Assembly (NCBI GenBank): GCA_001898625.1
Contig: MKUP01000022.1
Span: 1 to 64,000, forward strand
Length of the DNA stretch: 64,000 nt
Direction: 5' to 3'
Source of the DNA: Burkholderiales bacterium 67-32
GTDB taxonomy: Bacteria; Pseudomonadota; Gammaproteobacteria; Burkholderiales; Burkholderiaceae_B
Shown here piece after piece: positions 24,709-33,764 of the stretch. Each line of letters opens with the position of its first letter. Within the stretch, counting starts at the first letter, position 1. Position numbers and translations under genes: made by a program. A model generated the notes under the pieces. The model saw nothing but the letters and a program-made list of their open reading frames with translations, did no database searches and was not told where the DNA came from.

Positions 24709-24725
24709 CCTCCTTTTTACGGAGG
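24709..24725 (+). promoter_or_regulatory. hairpin covering the Shine-Dalgarno of the ParB-like lipoprotein gene
   Basis: CCTCC-TTTTTAC-GGAGG forms a 5-bp stem in which the GGAGG ribosome-binding site (24721-24725) is fully paired. The ATG follows at 24737. This could make translation conditional, but the stem is short and may melt readily. Confidence 0.35.
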
Positions 24726-24736
24726 AATGCAAGCTC

Positions 24737-26026
24737 ATGCCGAACAATGCCGATGTATTCGCGCACAAGGTCCGCGGCGGCCTGATCGCTCTTGTCGTAG
24801 CCGGACTGCTGGCGGCCTGCGGCGGTGACGGGAATGAAGTGGCCGCCACGGTCCCGGATCCCGACCCGCCCGTCCAGCCGGATCCGGGGCCGGCGCGCAA
24901 CCCCGCGTACCTGGGCGCCAAGGCCGGCGACATCATCCAGGTCAGGATCAAGGAACTGCATCCGACGCAGGCGGCCATCGGCTACGACCAGGTCTACTAC
25001 AAGCTGGGACGCTGGCAGGGAGACTTCGATCGTGGCACATGGCAGGCCGACCCCGTGTCGCAGCTCGACTACCTGAACCGCACGGTCGGCAAGAAATTCG
25101 ACGACTACTGCGAGGACATGGGGGCCACCACCCGCGTCCGGAAATTCCAGACTATCGACGAGGCGCGCAAGGCGCGTCTGGATGTCCCCGGGAGCTTCGC
25201 CTGCGAGGACGCGTTCGGCACCCATGCCGACGTGCTGAAGACGGTCGTGGTCGGCTGGGATGGCGAGTTGTACCTTACCGATGGACATCACACGTTCTCG
25301 GCGCTGCGCGGCATCGCCGATGGCGGACCGGAGCTGCCCGTGTGGGTGAAGGTCGCCGCCAACTACAGCGATATTTCGACCCCCGGGGCCTTTTGGCAGC
25401 GCATGGTCGACGAGCGCAAGACCTGGCTGCGCGACGGCGGCGATCATCCCATCACGGCCGACCAGCTTCCCAGCCGCGTGGGCATCGCCAGCGATGAGGA
25501 ACCCGGCGGCATGCAGGAGGACGCCTATCGCTCGTTGGTGTATTTCACCCGCGATATCGGCTATGGCAGCGGTGGCCTGCCCGAATTCGCCGAGTTCCAG
25601 TGGGCTTCGCTGCTGCGTGCCAGGATTGCCGCCGGCCAGCTCGCGCCGCTGGCGAGCTACAAGACCGTCGCGCCGGCGCCCCTGGCCGATATCCTCGCGG
25701 TCAGCACGCTGAAGGCCGACCTGAGCCGCTCGGGCGCGACGGACAGCTATGCCGCCGCGGTCCGGGATGCGTCGCTGCTCATGGGCGCCCTGGGCGATCA
25801 GGATGTGGTGTACGACCAGCAGACCGCGTCGCAACTGGGCCGCATCCAACTCGTGGCAGGCGCTGCCAGCGACTCTCCCACCAAGACGGCCCGCGACACG
25901 CTGGAAGAACTGCCGCGCGACGACGTCAAGAAGGATGGCACGCCCCGCGGGGCAGGCAAGCTGTGGTTCTCGGTCAACTACCGCACCTGCGGCAAGCCCG
26001 CGGCCGGTACGTGCTGGGGCTACTAG
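24737..26026 (+). CDS. ParB/Srx-like (ParBc_2-type) lipoprotein
   Basis: 429 residues. N-terminal signal with lipobox LLAAC (Cys about residue 28), then a Pro/Asp-rich linker (DPDPPVQPDPG). The core domain has VRIKELHPTQAAIGYDQV near residue 75 and LYLTDGHHTFSAL near 185; the DGHH motif is the nucleotide-binding/active-site motif of ParB/Srx-fold proteins in the putative ParB-like nuclease family. The lipobox makes it envelope-located, so it cannot be a chromosome-partition protein. The C-terminal 200 residues are family-specific. ATG 24737 has GGAGG 11 bases upstream. Function unknown. Confidence 0.72.
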   Translation: MPNNADVFAHKVRGGLIALVVAGLLAACGGDGNEVAATVPDPDPPVQPDPGPARNPAYLGAKAGDIIQVRIKELHPTQAAIGYDQVYYKLGRWQGDFDRGTWQADPVSQLDYLNRTVGKKFDDYCEDMGATTRVRKFQTIDEARKARLDVPGSFACEDAFGTHADVLKTVVVGWDGELYLTDGHHTFSALRGIADGGPELPVWVKVAANYSDISTPGAFWQRMVDERKTWLRDGGDHPITADQLPSRVGIASDEEPGGMQEDAYRSLVYFTRDIGYGSGGLPEFAEFQWASLLRARIAAGQLAPLASYKTVAPAPLADILAVSTLKADLSRSGATDSYAAAVRDASLLMGALGDQDVVYDQQTASQLGRIQLVAGAASDSPTKTARDTLEELPRDDVKKDGTPRGAGKLWFSVNYRTCGKPAAGTCWGY

Positions 26027-26036
26027 GCCACGAGGC

Positions 26037-28256
26037 CTAATGCACCTGCGGGACCGTGGCGCGTATCAGCAGCGCGGTCTTGGCCATCTGCTTGACCTGG
26101 TAGGCCAGTTGCTGCAAGACCAGCACGCGCTCGGCGTCGGCCGGCGCCGTGCCCGCCTGGGCGGCCGCCACGGCGCCGTCCATGTCCCGGGTCAACTGCT
26201 TGAGCCGCTCATCCTCGTCCGGCTGGACCGGCTTGCCGGCATTGGCGTCGCGAAGCAGGCGGTCCACCGTTTCGACCGTCTCGGTCATGGGCGGCGGCAG
26301 CGCGGGCAGGGCGGCGATCAGTGGCGCCGCCGCGCCCACCTGCGCAGCCATGTCGTGCAACTGGATGACCAGGCTGTTCAGCTGCGCCGGCGAACGCTGC
26401 TTGGACTTGGGCTCCAGCATCATCCGGTAGAACGAGTTGGTGAAGTTGCCGAAGGCGATGTGCACGTTCTTGCGCGCCAGGCGGTAGTCGACGTTCTCCT
26501 GGTGCATCTCGACGTTGTCGAGCGAGGTGCCGACCAGTCCCAGGCTGGCCGTCAGGTAATGGCGGTTGGCCTCGACCGCGCGCCGCAGCAGCGGCCGCAG
26601 CATCCGGTATTCCCAATAGGGAAAGACGTAGCTGCAGGCCAGCGCGATGGCCGAGCCGACCAGCGTGTCGATGGCCCGTTCGCCCACCACCATGAGCGAG
26701 CCCGGCGCCAGGAAGTGGAAGCTCAGCAGCACGAAGGCGGTATTGAAGGCCGAACTGCCGACGTAGTACAGCAGCACCAGGCTGTTGGCCATGACGACCG
26801 CCACGAACATCGCCGCCAGCAGCACGAATTTGTTGTGCACGAAGAACAGCAGGGCCAGGACCAGCGCGCAGCCGATCAGTGTTCCGGCCAGGCGCTGTAG
26901 GTTGCGCTGCTTGGACAGGGCGAAGCCCGGCTTCATGATGACGAGTATGGTCAGCACCACCCAGTAGCCGTGGATGGCGTGGTGGGGCATCAGCCACTCG
27001 CTGGAGATGGTCATGCCTATCGCCGCCGCCAGGGTGACCCGCAGCGCGTGCCGCAGGTAGGGCGAACTCAGCCTGAGATTGCTGCTCAGGCGGCCCAGCT
27101 TGAAGTCCTGGCGGGACAGGAAGCGCTGCAGCGAGGCGTCGACCTGGAGCGAACTGGGTTCGTCCAGGTGGGCGACGTCGGTATGGCGGTGCAGCCGGTC
27201 GACGATGTAGGCCGCGTTGCGGGCGCGGCGGAACGTCGAGATCAGCGCGGCGTAGGCTTCCGGCTCGGCCTCGGGGAAGCCGCGCTGCTTGAGCAGTTCG
27301 ATCTCGTATTCGATGGCGCGCACTTCGGCCTTGACGGTGATCCGGCTCTTGCTGGGCATGCCCTGCGTCACGGCCAGTCCCACGGCCTCGGTGTCCTGCG
27401 AGAGCTTGTGCAGCAGGTCGCGGAAGAAGACCAGCAGGTCGGAGTCCTTGAACATCCGGCGCAGCAGCAGGTAATCGGTGTGAACCGCGACCATGGTCTC
27501 GTGCAGGTCGACGATGTCGATGAACAGATTGAACAGCATGGTCCGGTACTGGTCGCGCTTGCGGTCGGAGCGGCGCGGCAGTTCGCGCAGCACCACGTCG
27601 CGCGCGGCTTCCTGCTGTTCGGCCACGGCCGCCTGGCGGGCGATCAGTTGCCGGTAGTTGTCCTCGATGTCGACGTCCGGATCGTAGAAGCGCGCCTTGG
27701 CCTCCAGGTATTCGGCCGAGGCGAAGATGCAGACGGCGATCGCCTGTTGCGCCTGCCGGTACCAGAGCAGGCGGTTGACCGCCAGGCTGAACGCCGTGTA
27801 CCACAGGCCGCCGACCAGGACCGCGGCGGTGTGCAGGGCCGCTGCGCGCGTGTCCAGGACGTCGTGCATGGTCAGCGTCATCAGCAGCAGGCAGCCGAAA
27901 CCGATCAGCCCGCCCTTGCGGCCGTACACCGCCAGCAGCGAGAACCCGAAGCACTGCACGATGACGGCCACCCACAGCGCCAGCGGATAGGGCGAGGCGA
28001 GCGCGGTGATGGCGGCCGCCAGCGTGCCCAGCAGGGCGCAGCCCAGCATCTCGTTGCGCCGGTGCCGGAAGGGGCCGGGCTGGTCGACGATGGCCACGCA
28101 CATGGCGCCGAACGTGGCCGCCAGGCCCAGGGCCGCCTGATGGAACAGCCCCAGCAGCACCAGCGCCGGCATGAGCACGCCCAGCGCCTGCCGGATTCCC
28201 ATGTAGAAGTACTGGCTGTAGATGAATTTCTGGATGTTCTTGGTGGAGTAATCCAT
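26037..28256 (-). CDS. FUSC/YccS-family inner membrane protein
   Basis: 739-residue protein with two hydrophobic blocks of several helices each (residues about 15-165 and 395-545), separated by and followed by long cytoplasmic domains. This is the YccS/YhfK organisation of the fusaric-acid-resistance superfamily, related to the AaeB aromatic acid exporter. Motifs: ALVLLGLFHQAALGL near the N-terminus and SEWLMPHHAIHGYWVVLT at the start of the second block. It may export aromatic or hydroxylated acids; no HlyD-type partner is adjacent. It follows opgD by 72 bases, past a terminator-like hairpin. Confidence 0.85.
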   Translation of the reverse strand: MDYSTKNIQKFIYSQYFYMGIRQALGVLMPALVLLGLFHQAALGLAATFGAMCVAIVDQPGPFRHRRNEMLGCALLGTLAAAITALASPYPLALWVAVIVQCFGFSLLAVYGRKGGLIGFGCLLLMTLTMHDVLDTRAAALHTAAVLVGGLWYTAFSLAVNRLLWYRQAQQAIAVCIFASAEYLEAKARFYDPDVDIEDNYRQLIARQAAVAEQQEAARDVVLRELPRRSDRKRDQYRTMLFNLFIDIVDLHETMVAVHTDYLLLRRMFKDSDLLVFFRDLLHKLSQDTEAVGLAVTQGMPSKSRITVKAEVRAIEYEIELLKQRGFPEAEPEAYAALISTFRRARNAAYIVDRLHRHTDVAHLDEPSSLQVDASLQRFLSRQDFKLGRLSSNLRLSSPYLRHALRVTLAAAIGMTISSEWLMPHHAIHGYWVVLTILVIMKPGFALSKQRNLQRLAGTLIGCALVLALLFFVHNKFVLLAAMFVAVVMANSLVLLYYVGSSAFNTAFVLLSFHFLAPGSLMVVGERAIDTLVGSAIALACSYVFPYWEYRMLRPLLRRAVEANRHYLTASLGLVGTSLDNVEMHQENVDYRLARKNVHIAFGNFTNSFYRMMLEPKSKQRSPAQLNSLVIQLHDMAAQVGAAAPLIAALPALPPPMTETVETVDRLLRDANAGKPVQPDEDERLKQLTRDMDGAVAAAQAGTAPADAERVLVLQQLAYQVKQMAKTALLIRATVPQVH

Positions 28257-28294
28257 CGAAGCGGATTCCGGGCGGCGTTCTGCGAGTCTATTGG

Positions 28295-28312
28295 AAAACC
28301 CCGCGGCCGGGG
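28295..28312 (-). terminator. terminator downstream of opgD
   Basis: On the minus strand CCCCG-GCCG-CGGGG followed by TTTT, starting 16 bases after the opgD stop. The stem is short but GC-only. Confidence 0.5.
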
Positions 28313-28328
28313 GAGATCCCCGGCGCGG

Positions 28329-29930
28329 TCAGGTGCCGCCGCCCGGCGGATGGTATTGGTACAGCCACGTCTCCGACAGCGTATTTTCGCCGCTCTTCAG
28401 GTACAGGCGCATCTCCACGGGATCGGTGCCGTCCACGGTCAGGTCGAACTGCGCGCGCCAGTGGCCGGGGACGTCGTCGGGGACCGCTTCGACATATACA
28501 TAGGAGAAGCTGCCGCGCGAGGCCCACAGCACGGCTTCTGGCGTGAGGCCGTAGGGCAGGCCGGCCAGCGGGCCGCCCAGGAATTCCACCATGAACTTGC
28601 GCACTCCCTGGGGCCGCGGTTGGCCCGGCTGGCCGCCGTTGCCCAGGCGGGTGGCCACGCAGCGGGCGGTAGCCGGCGGATAGGGCTCGCGATCTGTCCA
28701 GTGCAGGCGGTACTTCAGCCGGTGCTCGCTGCCTTTCGCAGCCGGGGCGGCGGGGACCCACATCGCGACGATGTTGTCGTGGATCTCGTCGTCGGTGGGG
28801 ATCTCCACCAAGTGCACGGCGCCCGGGCCCCAGTCGCCCAGCGGTTCGACCCACAGCGAGGGGCGGCGCTCGTAGTGGACGCCGTCCAGGTAGTGGTCGA
28901 AGTTCCGGTCCCGCTGGAGCAGGCCGAAGCCGCGCGGGTTGTCGTCGCCGAACGCCGAGGCCATGATGCGCGGCGGATTGTTCAGGGGCCGCCAGATGTA
29001 TTCGCCATCGCGCGTCCACATCGCCAGCCCGTCCGAGTCGTGCACTTCGGGCCGCCAGTCGACGGCGGTGGGCTTGGCGGCTTCCGAGAACCAGTACATG
29101 GAGGTCAGCGGCGCGATCCCCAGGCGTTCGATGTCCCGGCGCAGGAACAGGGCCGCGTCGATGTCCATCAGCACGGCCTTGCCGCGCGTCATGTCGAAGC
29201 GGAAGGCGCCCGTGATGCCGGGGCCGTCCAGCCGGGCGTAGACCGTGACGGTGTCGCTGCCGGCAACCGGCGGCACGAAATAGATGTGCGTGAAGGCGGG
29301 GAATTCCTCGGCGCGGTCGGGGACGGCGATGTCGATCGCGATGCCGCGCGCGGACAGGCCGTATTGATAGAGTTCCCCGATCGCGCGGAAGTACGAGGCG
29401 CTCAGGAAGGCGACCCAGTCGTTCGTGCGCCAGTCCGGCGCGGGCGGTTCGGCCACGCGGCTTTCCTGAAAGCGGAAGCCGGCGAAGCCGATGCCGGGCG
29501 GCAGCGCGTGGGCGGGGCTGTCGGCCGGCATGTCGAAATAGCTTTCGTCGTACAGGATCTCGCGCGCCTGGCCGTCGCTGCCGTTGCCGTCCAGTACGTA
29601 CATGCGCACTGGCGTGGGCGAGAAGCGGCCCAGGTGGAAGAAGGTGACCGGGAACCGGCCGGGACCCTCGGCGAACAGGGCATGGTCCGGCTTGAAGCGG
29701 ATGTCTCCCACGGCGGCATAGTCCAGGCGTTCCAGGATGGGCCAGTTCGGCATGGGGGTGGCCTGGAACGGGCGCGTGGCGGCCTCGCGCGCTTCGCGCA
29801 CCAGGCGGTCGAACGAGAAGGGCGTGCGCGCGCCCAGCTTGAGCGGCGCCGCCGCGCCGGGCGGCGCGTAGCCCAGCGCGGCCAGGGCCAGGGAGCTTGC
29901 GGCGGCGAGGAAGGTACGTCGATCGGTCAT
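28329..29930 (-). CDS. opgD: periplasmic glucan biosynthesis protein OpgD (MdoD)
   Basis: 533 residues with a Tat signal: DRRTFLAAASSLALAALGY. The mature protein shows the OpgG/OpgD beta-sandwich blocks FSFDRLVREARE, YDESYFDMP, GFAGFRF, FSASYFRAIG-like (FLSASYFRAIGE) and RDRNFDHYLDGVHYERRPSLWVEP. OpgG and OpgD shape osmoregulated periplasmic glucans; the Tat signal favours OpgD, which is Tat-exported, over Sec-dependent OpgG. No opgH glucosyltransferase is next to it. ATG 29930 is chosen because it places the twin arginine at the N-terminus; an upstream in-frame ATG at 29966 would bury it. Confidence 0.87.
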   Translation of the reverse strand: MTDRRTFLAAASSLALAALGYAPPGAAAPLKLGARTPFSFDRLVREAREAATRPFQATPMPNWPILERLDYAAVGDIRFKPDHALFAEGPGRFPVTFFHLGRFSPTPVRMYVLDGNGSDGQAREILYDESYFDMPADSPAHALPPGIGFAGFRFQESRVAEPPAPDWRTNDWVAFLSASYFRAIGELYQYGLSARGIAIDIAVPDRAEEFPAFTHIYFVPPVAGSDTVTVYARLDGPGITGAFRFDMTRGKAVLMDIDAALFLRRDIERLGIAPLTSMYWFSEAAKPTAVDWRPEVHDSDGLAMWTRDGEYIWRPLNNPPRIMASAFGDDNPRGFGLLQRDRNFDHYLDGVHYERRPSLWVEPLGDWGPGAVHLVEIPTDDEIHDNIVAMWVPAAPAAKGSEHRLKYRLHWTDREPYPPATARCVATRLGNGGQPGQPRPQGVRKFMVEFLGGPLAGLPYGLTPEAVLWASRGSFSYVYVEAVPDDVPGHWRAQFDLTVDGTDPVEMRLYLKSGENTLSETWLYQYHPPGGGT

Positions 29931-30029
29931 CGAGGGAAAGCCATCCGGTTTCGTCGGTGTGCCCATTTTTTCATCACGCCGGGTAAGTCGTTGGTGAAAA
30001 AAGGTTTTTTTGTGTAGTCCCATGGCTGT

Positions 30030-30068
30030 CCCCAAAGTTGTCCACACCAGGGGTGGGTAACTTTGGGG
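30030..30068. repeat. long inverted repeat between opgD and the MFS gene
   Basis: CCCCAAAGTT pairs perfectly with AACTTTGGGG around a 19-base loop whose CCAC and GTGG can extend the stem. It follows the MFS gene by about 20 bases on the minus strand, so it may act as a terminator, although no T-run follows on that strand. The left arm runs into TTGTCCACA, a one-mismatch DnaA box. Confidence 0.5.
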
Positions 30069-30087
30069 GCTGCGGGCCGGGTGTCCG

Positions 30088-31317
30088 TCAGGAACGGATG
30101 GGCAGCAGGCGGCGGGACAGGAGAACGAAACCCGCCGATGCGGCGATGGCGGTAAGAAGCAGTGTCATCGCGGCGGTCATGGGGCCGGCGTGGTCGGTGA
30201 TGAAGCCCAGCAGCATGGGCCACGCGTTGCCGATGTAGCCCGCGATGTAGAACAGCGAGACCATGAGGCCGCGCCGCTGGGGCGGCGCGATCTGGTTGAC
30301 GATGCCGGCGGCGCCGATGAACGCCGCGCCGAACCCCAGGCCGGTGATCAGCACCGCCACGCCCATCAGCCAGGCCTGGGTGGCCAGCAGCGAGACGATG
30401 GCACAGACCAGTCCGCTGGCGAAGACGATGTTGCCGTAGCGGAAGGCGGAGGTGCTGGACGTGCGCTGGCTCAGGAACTGCGCCGTGCCGGCGCACGCCG
30501 CCAGCAGCGAGGTGGCGTAGCCGCTGAGCGCGTAGTCGTGGATGCCCAGCAGTTTTTCTCCCAGCGACGGCCCCATCGCCATCAGCGACGAACCGACCCC
30601 CCAGACGATGGACAGCGTGATGCAGCACAGCAGCATCAGCTGGGTGACGTGCCGGGCCGGCAGCGCGCGGGCGGACGCATGCACGGCCTGTGGCGAATGC
30701 GGTGCCGGGGCGGGCGCGGCGGCCCGGCGCGGAGGCAGGCGCCACAATCCATGGCCGACGGCGAGGGCGATCGAGACGATGACCAGGAAGGGCACGACGG
30801 TGGGATAGAACCCGGCCTGCAATGCCACGCCGCTCAGGATCGGCCCCAGGATGGAACCCAGCGTGAAGGCCGCCGTGCCGAACAGCGCGGCGCGCTGCTT
30901 GTGCTGCGGCGGTTCGAGGTCGAGCAGCGCGGCGTTGGCCGCGCCGGTCAGCGTGCCGGTGCCCAGTCCCGCCAGCAGGCGCCCGGCCAGCAGCATGCCG
31001 AGGTTGTGGGCGAGGGCCAGCAGGATCGCGCCGATGGCCACCATGGCCAGCGCCGGCAGCAGCAGCCGGCGCCGGTCCGCGACCCGGTCCGCCAGGCGGC
31101 CGCCGACCAGCAGCGCGCTCAGCACCCCGACCACGTAGGCGAAGAAGATGGCCGTGGTGGTGAACGAGGGCAGGTGCAACTGCGCCTGGTAGAGGGGATA
31201 GAGCGGCGTGGGGACGCTGCTGCCCATGACGCCGGTCATGAGCGAGACCGTGACGAGCGCGCGGGCTTTCCAGAGCGAGCGCGTCGAGGCCGGAAGCGAA
31301 GGGGAGTCGGAGTTCAA
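30088..31317 (-). CDS. MFS transporter
   Basis: 409-residue major facilitator with 12 predicted helices in two halves joined by a hydrophilic Ala/Pro loop (PRRAAAPAPAPHSPQ). Motif A after helix 2 reads GGRLADRVADRRR; RLLAGLGTGTLTGAANA is in helix 4. Most similar in feel to drug/sugar-efflux MFS; substrate unknown. The track start is TTG (31317) without a ribosome-binding site; an ATG at the first helix (MTGVMGSS) would remove the usual cytoplasmic lead, so the start is uncertain. Confidence 0.82.
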   Translation of the reverse strand: MNSDSPSLPASTRSLWKARALVTVSLMTGVMGSSVPTPLYPLYQAQLHLPSFTTTAIFFAYVVGVLSALLVGGRLADRVADRRRLLLPALAMVAIGAILLALAHNLGMLLAGRLLAGLGTGTLTGAANAALLDLEPPQHKQRAALFGTAAFTLGSILGPILSGVALQAGFYPTVVPFLVIVSIALAVGHGLWRLPPRRAAAPAPAPHSPQAVHASARALPARHVTQLMLLCCITLSIVWGVGSSLMAMGPSLGEKLLGIHDYALSGYATSLLAACAGTAQFLSQRTSSTSAFRYGNIVFASGLVCAIVSLLATQAWLMGVAVLITGLGFGAAFIGAAGIVNQIAPPQRRGLMVSLFYIAGYIGNAWPMLLGFITDHAGPMTAAMTLLLTAIAASAGFVLLSRRLLPIRS

Positions 31318-31440
31318 GCGGCAGGGCTCAGGAAGGGGCGGCCGGCAGTGGAGTCCTCGCCGCGGGCCGGAAGACGAGAGCGCATTAGTCTACACCCATT
31401 CATGGACGGACTACGGGTTTACCATTAGATTGGCTGTCGA

Positions 31441-31469
31441 TTGATCTGGCGGTCCATGCCTTTCATAAT
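31441..31469 (+). promoter_or_regulatory. sigma-70 promoter of the Dps-like gene
   Basis: TTGATC (31441-31446), 17-base spacer, CATAAT (31464-31469), 69 bases before the ATG. Good agreement with consensus in a locally AT-richer segment. Confidence 0.55.
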
Positions 31470-31537
31470 CGGACGGCGGGTACGGCCGCCGCAAGCCTGC
31501 GCCTCCGCCCCGCCTCACCTCTCCCCTGGAGCATGCC

Positions 31538-32086
31538 ATGAAGCGAATGGACACCGAACGTCAAGGCAAGTTGAAGAAGCGCCGCGCGGCCCCGCTGGCC
31601 ACCCCCACCGACCTGGGCGCGGAAGCGACGCGGGAACTCAGCGGCGTGCTCAACGGTATCCTGGCCGACGTCTTCGCCCTGTACCTGAAGACCAAGAATT
31701 TCCATTGGCACATGAGCGGTCCGCACTTCCGCGACTACCACGTGCTGCTGGACGAGCAGGGCGTCGAGATCTTCGCCATGACCGACGTCATTGCCGAGCG
31801 CGTGCGCAAGATAGGCGGGCCCACCATCAAGTCCATCGGCCATATCGCCAAGCTCCAGCGCATCCTCGACAACGACGCCGACTACGTCCAGCCGCTGGAC
31901 ATGCTGGCCGAGCTGCGCGAGGACAACAAGACCCTGGCCAGCCACCTGCGCGAGGCGCACGACATCTGCGATACCCATCGCGACATCGCCACCGCCAGCC
32001 TGATCGAGAACTGGATAGACGAGACCGAGCGGCGCACGTGGTTCCTGTTCGAGGCCAGCCGCAACTCCGACGGCACCGGACACTGA
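31538..32086 (+). CDS. dps: Dps-like ferritin (DNA protection protein) 1
   Basis: 182 residues. A basic N-terminal tail (GKLKKRRAAP) suitable for DNA binding precedes the ferritin four-helix core. The Dps signature is complete: NFHWHMSGPHFRDYHVLLDEQG, i.e. HW..G.....H...D, supplying both His ligands and the Asp of the inter-subunit ferroxidase site. It stores iron and consumes peroxide as a dodecamer. TGGAG lies before the ATG. A second Dps (50337-50873) lacks the Asp, so the two are not redundant. Confidence 0.87.
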   Translation: MKRMDTERQGKLKKRRAAPLATPTDLGAEATRELSGVLNGILADVFALYLKTKNFHWHMSGPHFRDYHVLLDEQGVEIFAMTDVIAERVRKIGGPTIKSIGHIAKLQRILDNDADYVQPLDMLAELREDNKTLASHLREAHDICDTHRDIATASLIENWIDETERRTWFLFEASRNSDGTGH

Positions 32087-32105
32087 CGGCGGCGCCCGGC
32101 CCGCG

Positions 32106-33674
32106 TCAGAGCAGGGGTTCGATGGGCAGCCACGACATCACCCGGATCGCCAGCCGCTTGAGCAGGCTGGTGCCGGGTTCGGTGTCGTGCCGGATGGTGC
32201 GGCCGTCCTGGCGCTCGAGCCAGTACAGGCTGCCGTCCGGCGCCAGGCAGACCTCGTAGGCGCTGTCGGGGATGGTGGTGTCGAAGGCTTCCGAGATGCC
32301 GCGGGCCAGTTCGGGGCTGTCGATGACGAAGCCCAGCTCCGTGTTCAGGTTGGCCGAGCGCGGATCGAAATTGAAGGATCCGATGAAGGCCCGGGTGCGG
32401 TCCACGCCGAAGGTCTTGGCGTGCAGGCTGGAGCCCGAGCTGCCGAACAGCGGCTTGCCTTCGGGCTTGCCGCTGTGGTGCGAGGCGCTGCGCATTTCGT
32501 ACAGGCGCACGCCGGCCTCCAGCAGGTCCTTGCGCCGCCGGGCATAGCCCGAATGCACGACGGGAACGTCGGTGGCTTCGAGCGCATTGGTCAGCACCCG
32601 CAGCTTCATGCCCCGCCGTGCCATGGCCGCGAACTCGGCGGTTCCCTGGGCACCCGGGACGAAGTAGGGCGACACCAGGTCGAGTTCCTTTTCCGGCATG
32701 CCGATGATGGCGGCCAACTGGTGGGCCAGCAACCCTTCGGGGCCGGCCTGGCCTTGCGCCTTGGCCGGATCGTCGCTGACCATGCGCGCGGGCGCCCAGG
32801 TCAGCGGCAGCGTGCCCGCCAGCAGGTCGCGTACGAAAGGCTGTTCGCGTATGGCCCCGACATAGGCGGCCGCGGCCGGGTTGGCCTCGATGGAGGCGGC
32901 GTCGGCGGCCAGCGCGTCCAGCCTGGCGGCCGGAACGGGTGGCAGCAACTGGTCGACCGGATAGGCCGAGACGCTGGCCCAGTAGCGGTCGAAGTCGGCC
33001 GAGACGTCGTTCACGATGCCGCCCACGGCCAGTACGTCGAGATCGGCGAACAGCACGCCGTCGGTGGCGCCGAAATATTCGTCGCCGATGTTGCGGCCGC
33101 CCACGATGGTCGCCTGGTTGTCCGCCGTGAACGACTTGTTGTGCATGCGCCGGTTCAGGCGCGAGAACTCGAACAGGTAGCCCACCATCTTGGGGCGCCG
33201 GATGGCGAACGGGTTGAACAGCCGGACCTCTATGTTGGGGTGGGCGTCCAGCGCGGCCAGGGTTTCGTCCAGGCCGGAGATGCCGTTGTCGTCCAGCAGC
33301 AGCCGCACCCGCACTCCGCGGTCGGCCGCGGCGTGCAGCGCCTCCAGCATCATGGTGCCGGTCATGTCGCCGCGCCAGATGTAGTACTGGATGTCCAGCG
33401 TGCGTTCGGCGGCGTGGGTCAGCAGCATGCGCGCGGCGAAGGCATCGCGGGCATCGGCCAGCGGGTGGAAGCCGGTCCTGCCCGGATGAGCGTCGGCCTG
33501 CGGTCCGAGCACGCGGCCCAGGGCGGTCTGGCGCGAGGCGGCCGGGTCCAGGGCCGACGACACGGAGCGGTCGGCCAGCGGCGGCAGCGAGCAGCCCGCC
33601 AGCCAGGCCACGGCCAGCGACGAGGCCGCCAGCTTCGCGGTCCGCGCGCCTATTCCCAGTGAGATTCGTGCCAT
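32106..33674 (-). CDS. phospholipase D family lipoprotein, cardiolipin synthase C-like
   Basis: 522 residues with a lipoprotein signal (AVAWLAGCSLPP). Two HKD phosphodiesterase motifs are intact: RRMHNKSFTADNQATIVGGRN and LHAKTFGVDRTRAFIGSFN, both HxKx4D with the trailing Gly/Ser. The arrangement and length match ClsC/YmdC-like phosphatidyltransferases or periplasmic PLD enzymes. ATG 33674 is preferred over 33707 because the signal peptide starts there and GGCGGC precedes it. No YmdB-like partner adjoins. Confidence 0.85.
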   Translation of the reverse strand: MARISLGIGARTAKLAASSLAVAWLAGCSLPPLADRSVSSALDPAASRQTALGRVLGPQADAHPGRTGFHPLADARDAFAARMLLTHAAERTLDIQYYIWRGDMTGTMMLEALHAAADRGVRVRLLLDDNGISGLDETLAALDAHPNIEVRLFNPFAIRRPKMVGYLFEFSRLNRRMHNKSFTADNQATIVGGRNIGDEYFGATDGVLFADLDVLAVGGIVNDVSADFDRYWASVSAYPVDQLLPPVPAARLDALAADAASIEANPAAAAYVGAIREQPFVRDLLAGTLPLTWAPARMVSDDPAKAQGQAGPEGLLAHQLAAIIGMPEKELDLVSPYFVPGAQGTAEFAAMARRGMKLRVLTNALEATDVPVVHSGYARRRKDLLEAGVRLYEMRSASHHSGKPEGKPLFGSSGSSLHAKTFGVDRTRAFIGSFNFDPRSANLNTELGFVIDSPELARGISEAFDTTIPDSAYEVCLAPDGSLYWLERQDGRTIRHDTEPGTSLLKRLAIRVMSWLPIEPLL

Positions 33675-33764
33675 GTCGCCGCCAGGGTTCGAGATCCGCC
33701 TATCCATGCCGCATTGTTGGGCAAGACGACGCGTAACTCAAATCGTGCCGGCGGCGCGGGCGCG

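Noticed and set aside
26970-30017. 1015-aa plus-strand ORF
   Set aside because: It lies antisense to the FUSC and opgD genes and has the His/Gln/Gly/Arg-rich composition of high-GC shadow frames; the opposite strand shows clear families.
30038-30046. Possible replication origin from a DnaA-like box (TTGTCCACA)
   Set aside because: A single near-match with no cluster of boxes, no AT-rich unwinding region and no dnaA/dnaN genes nearby.
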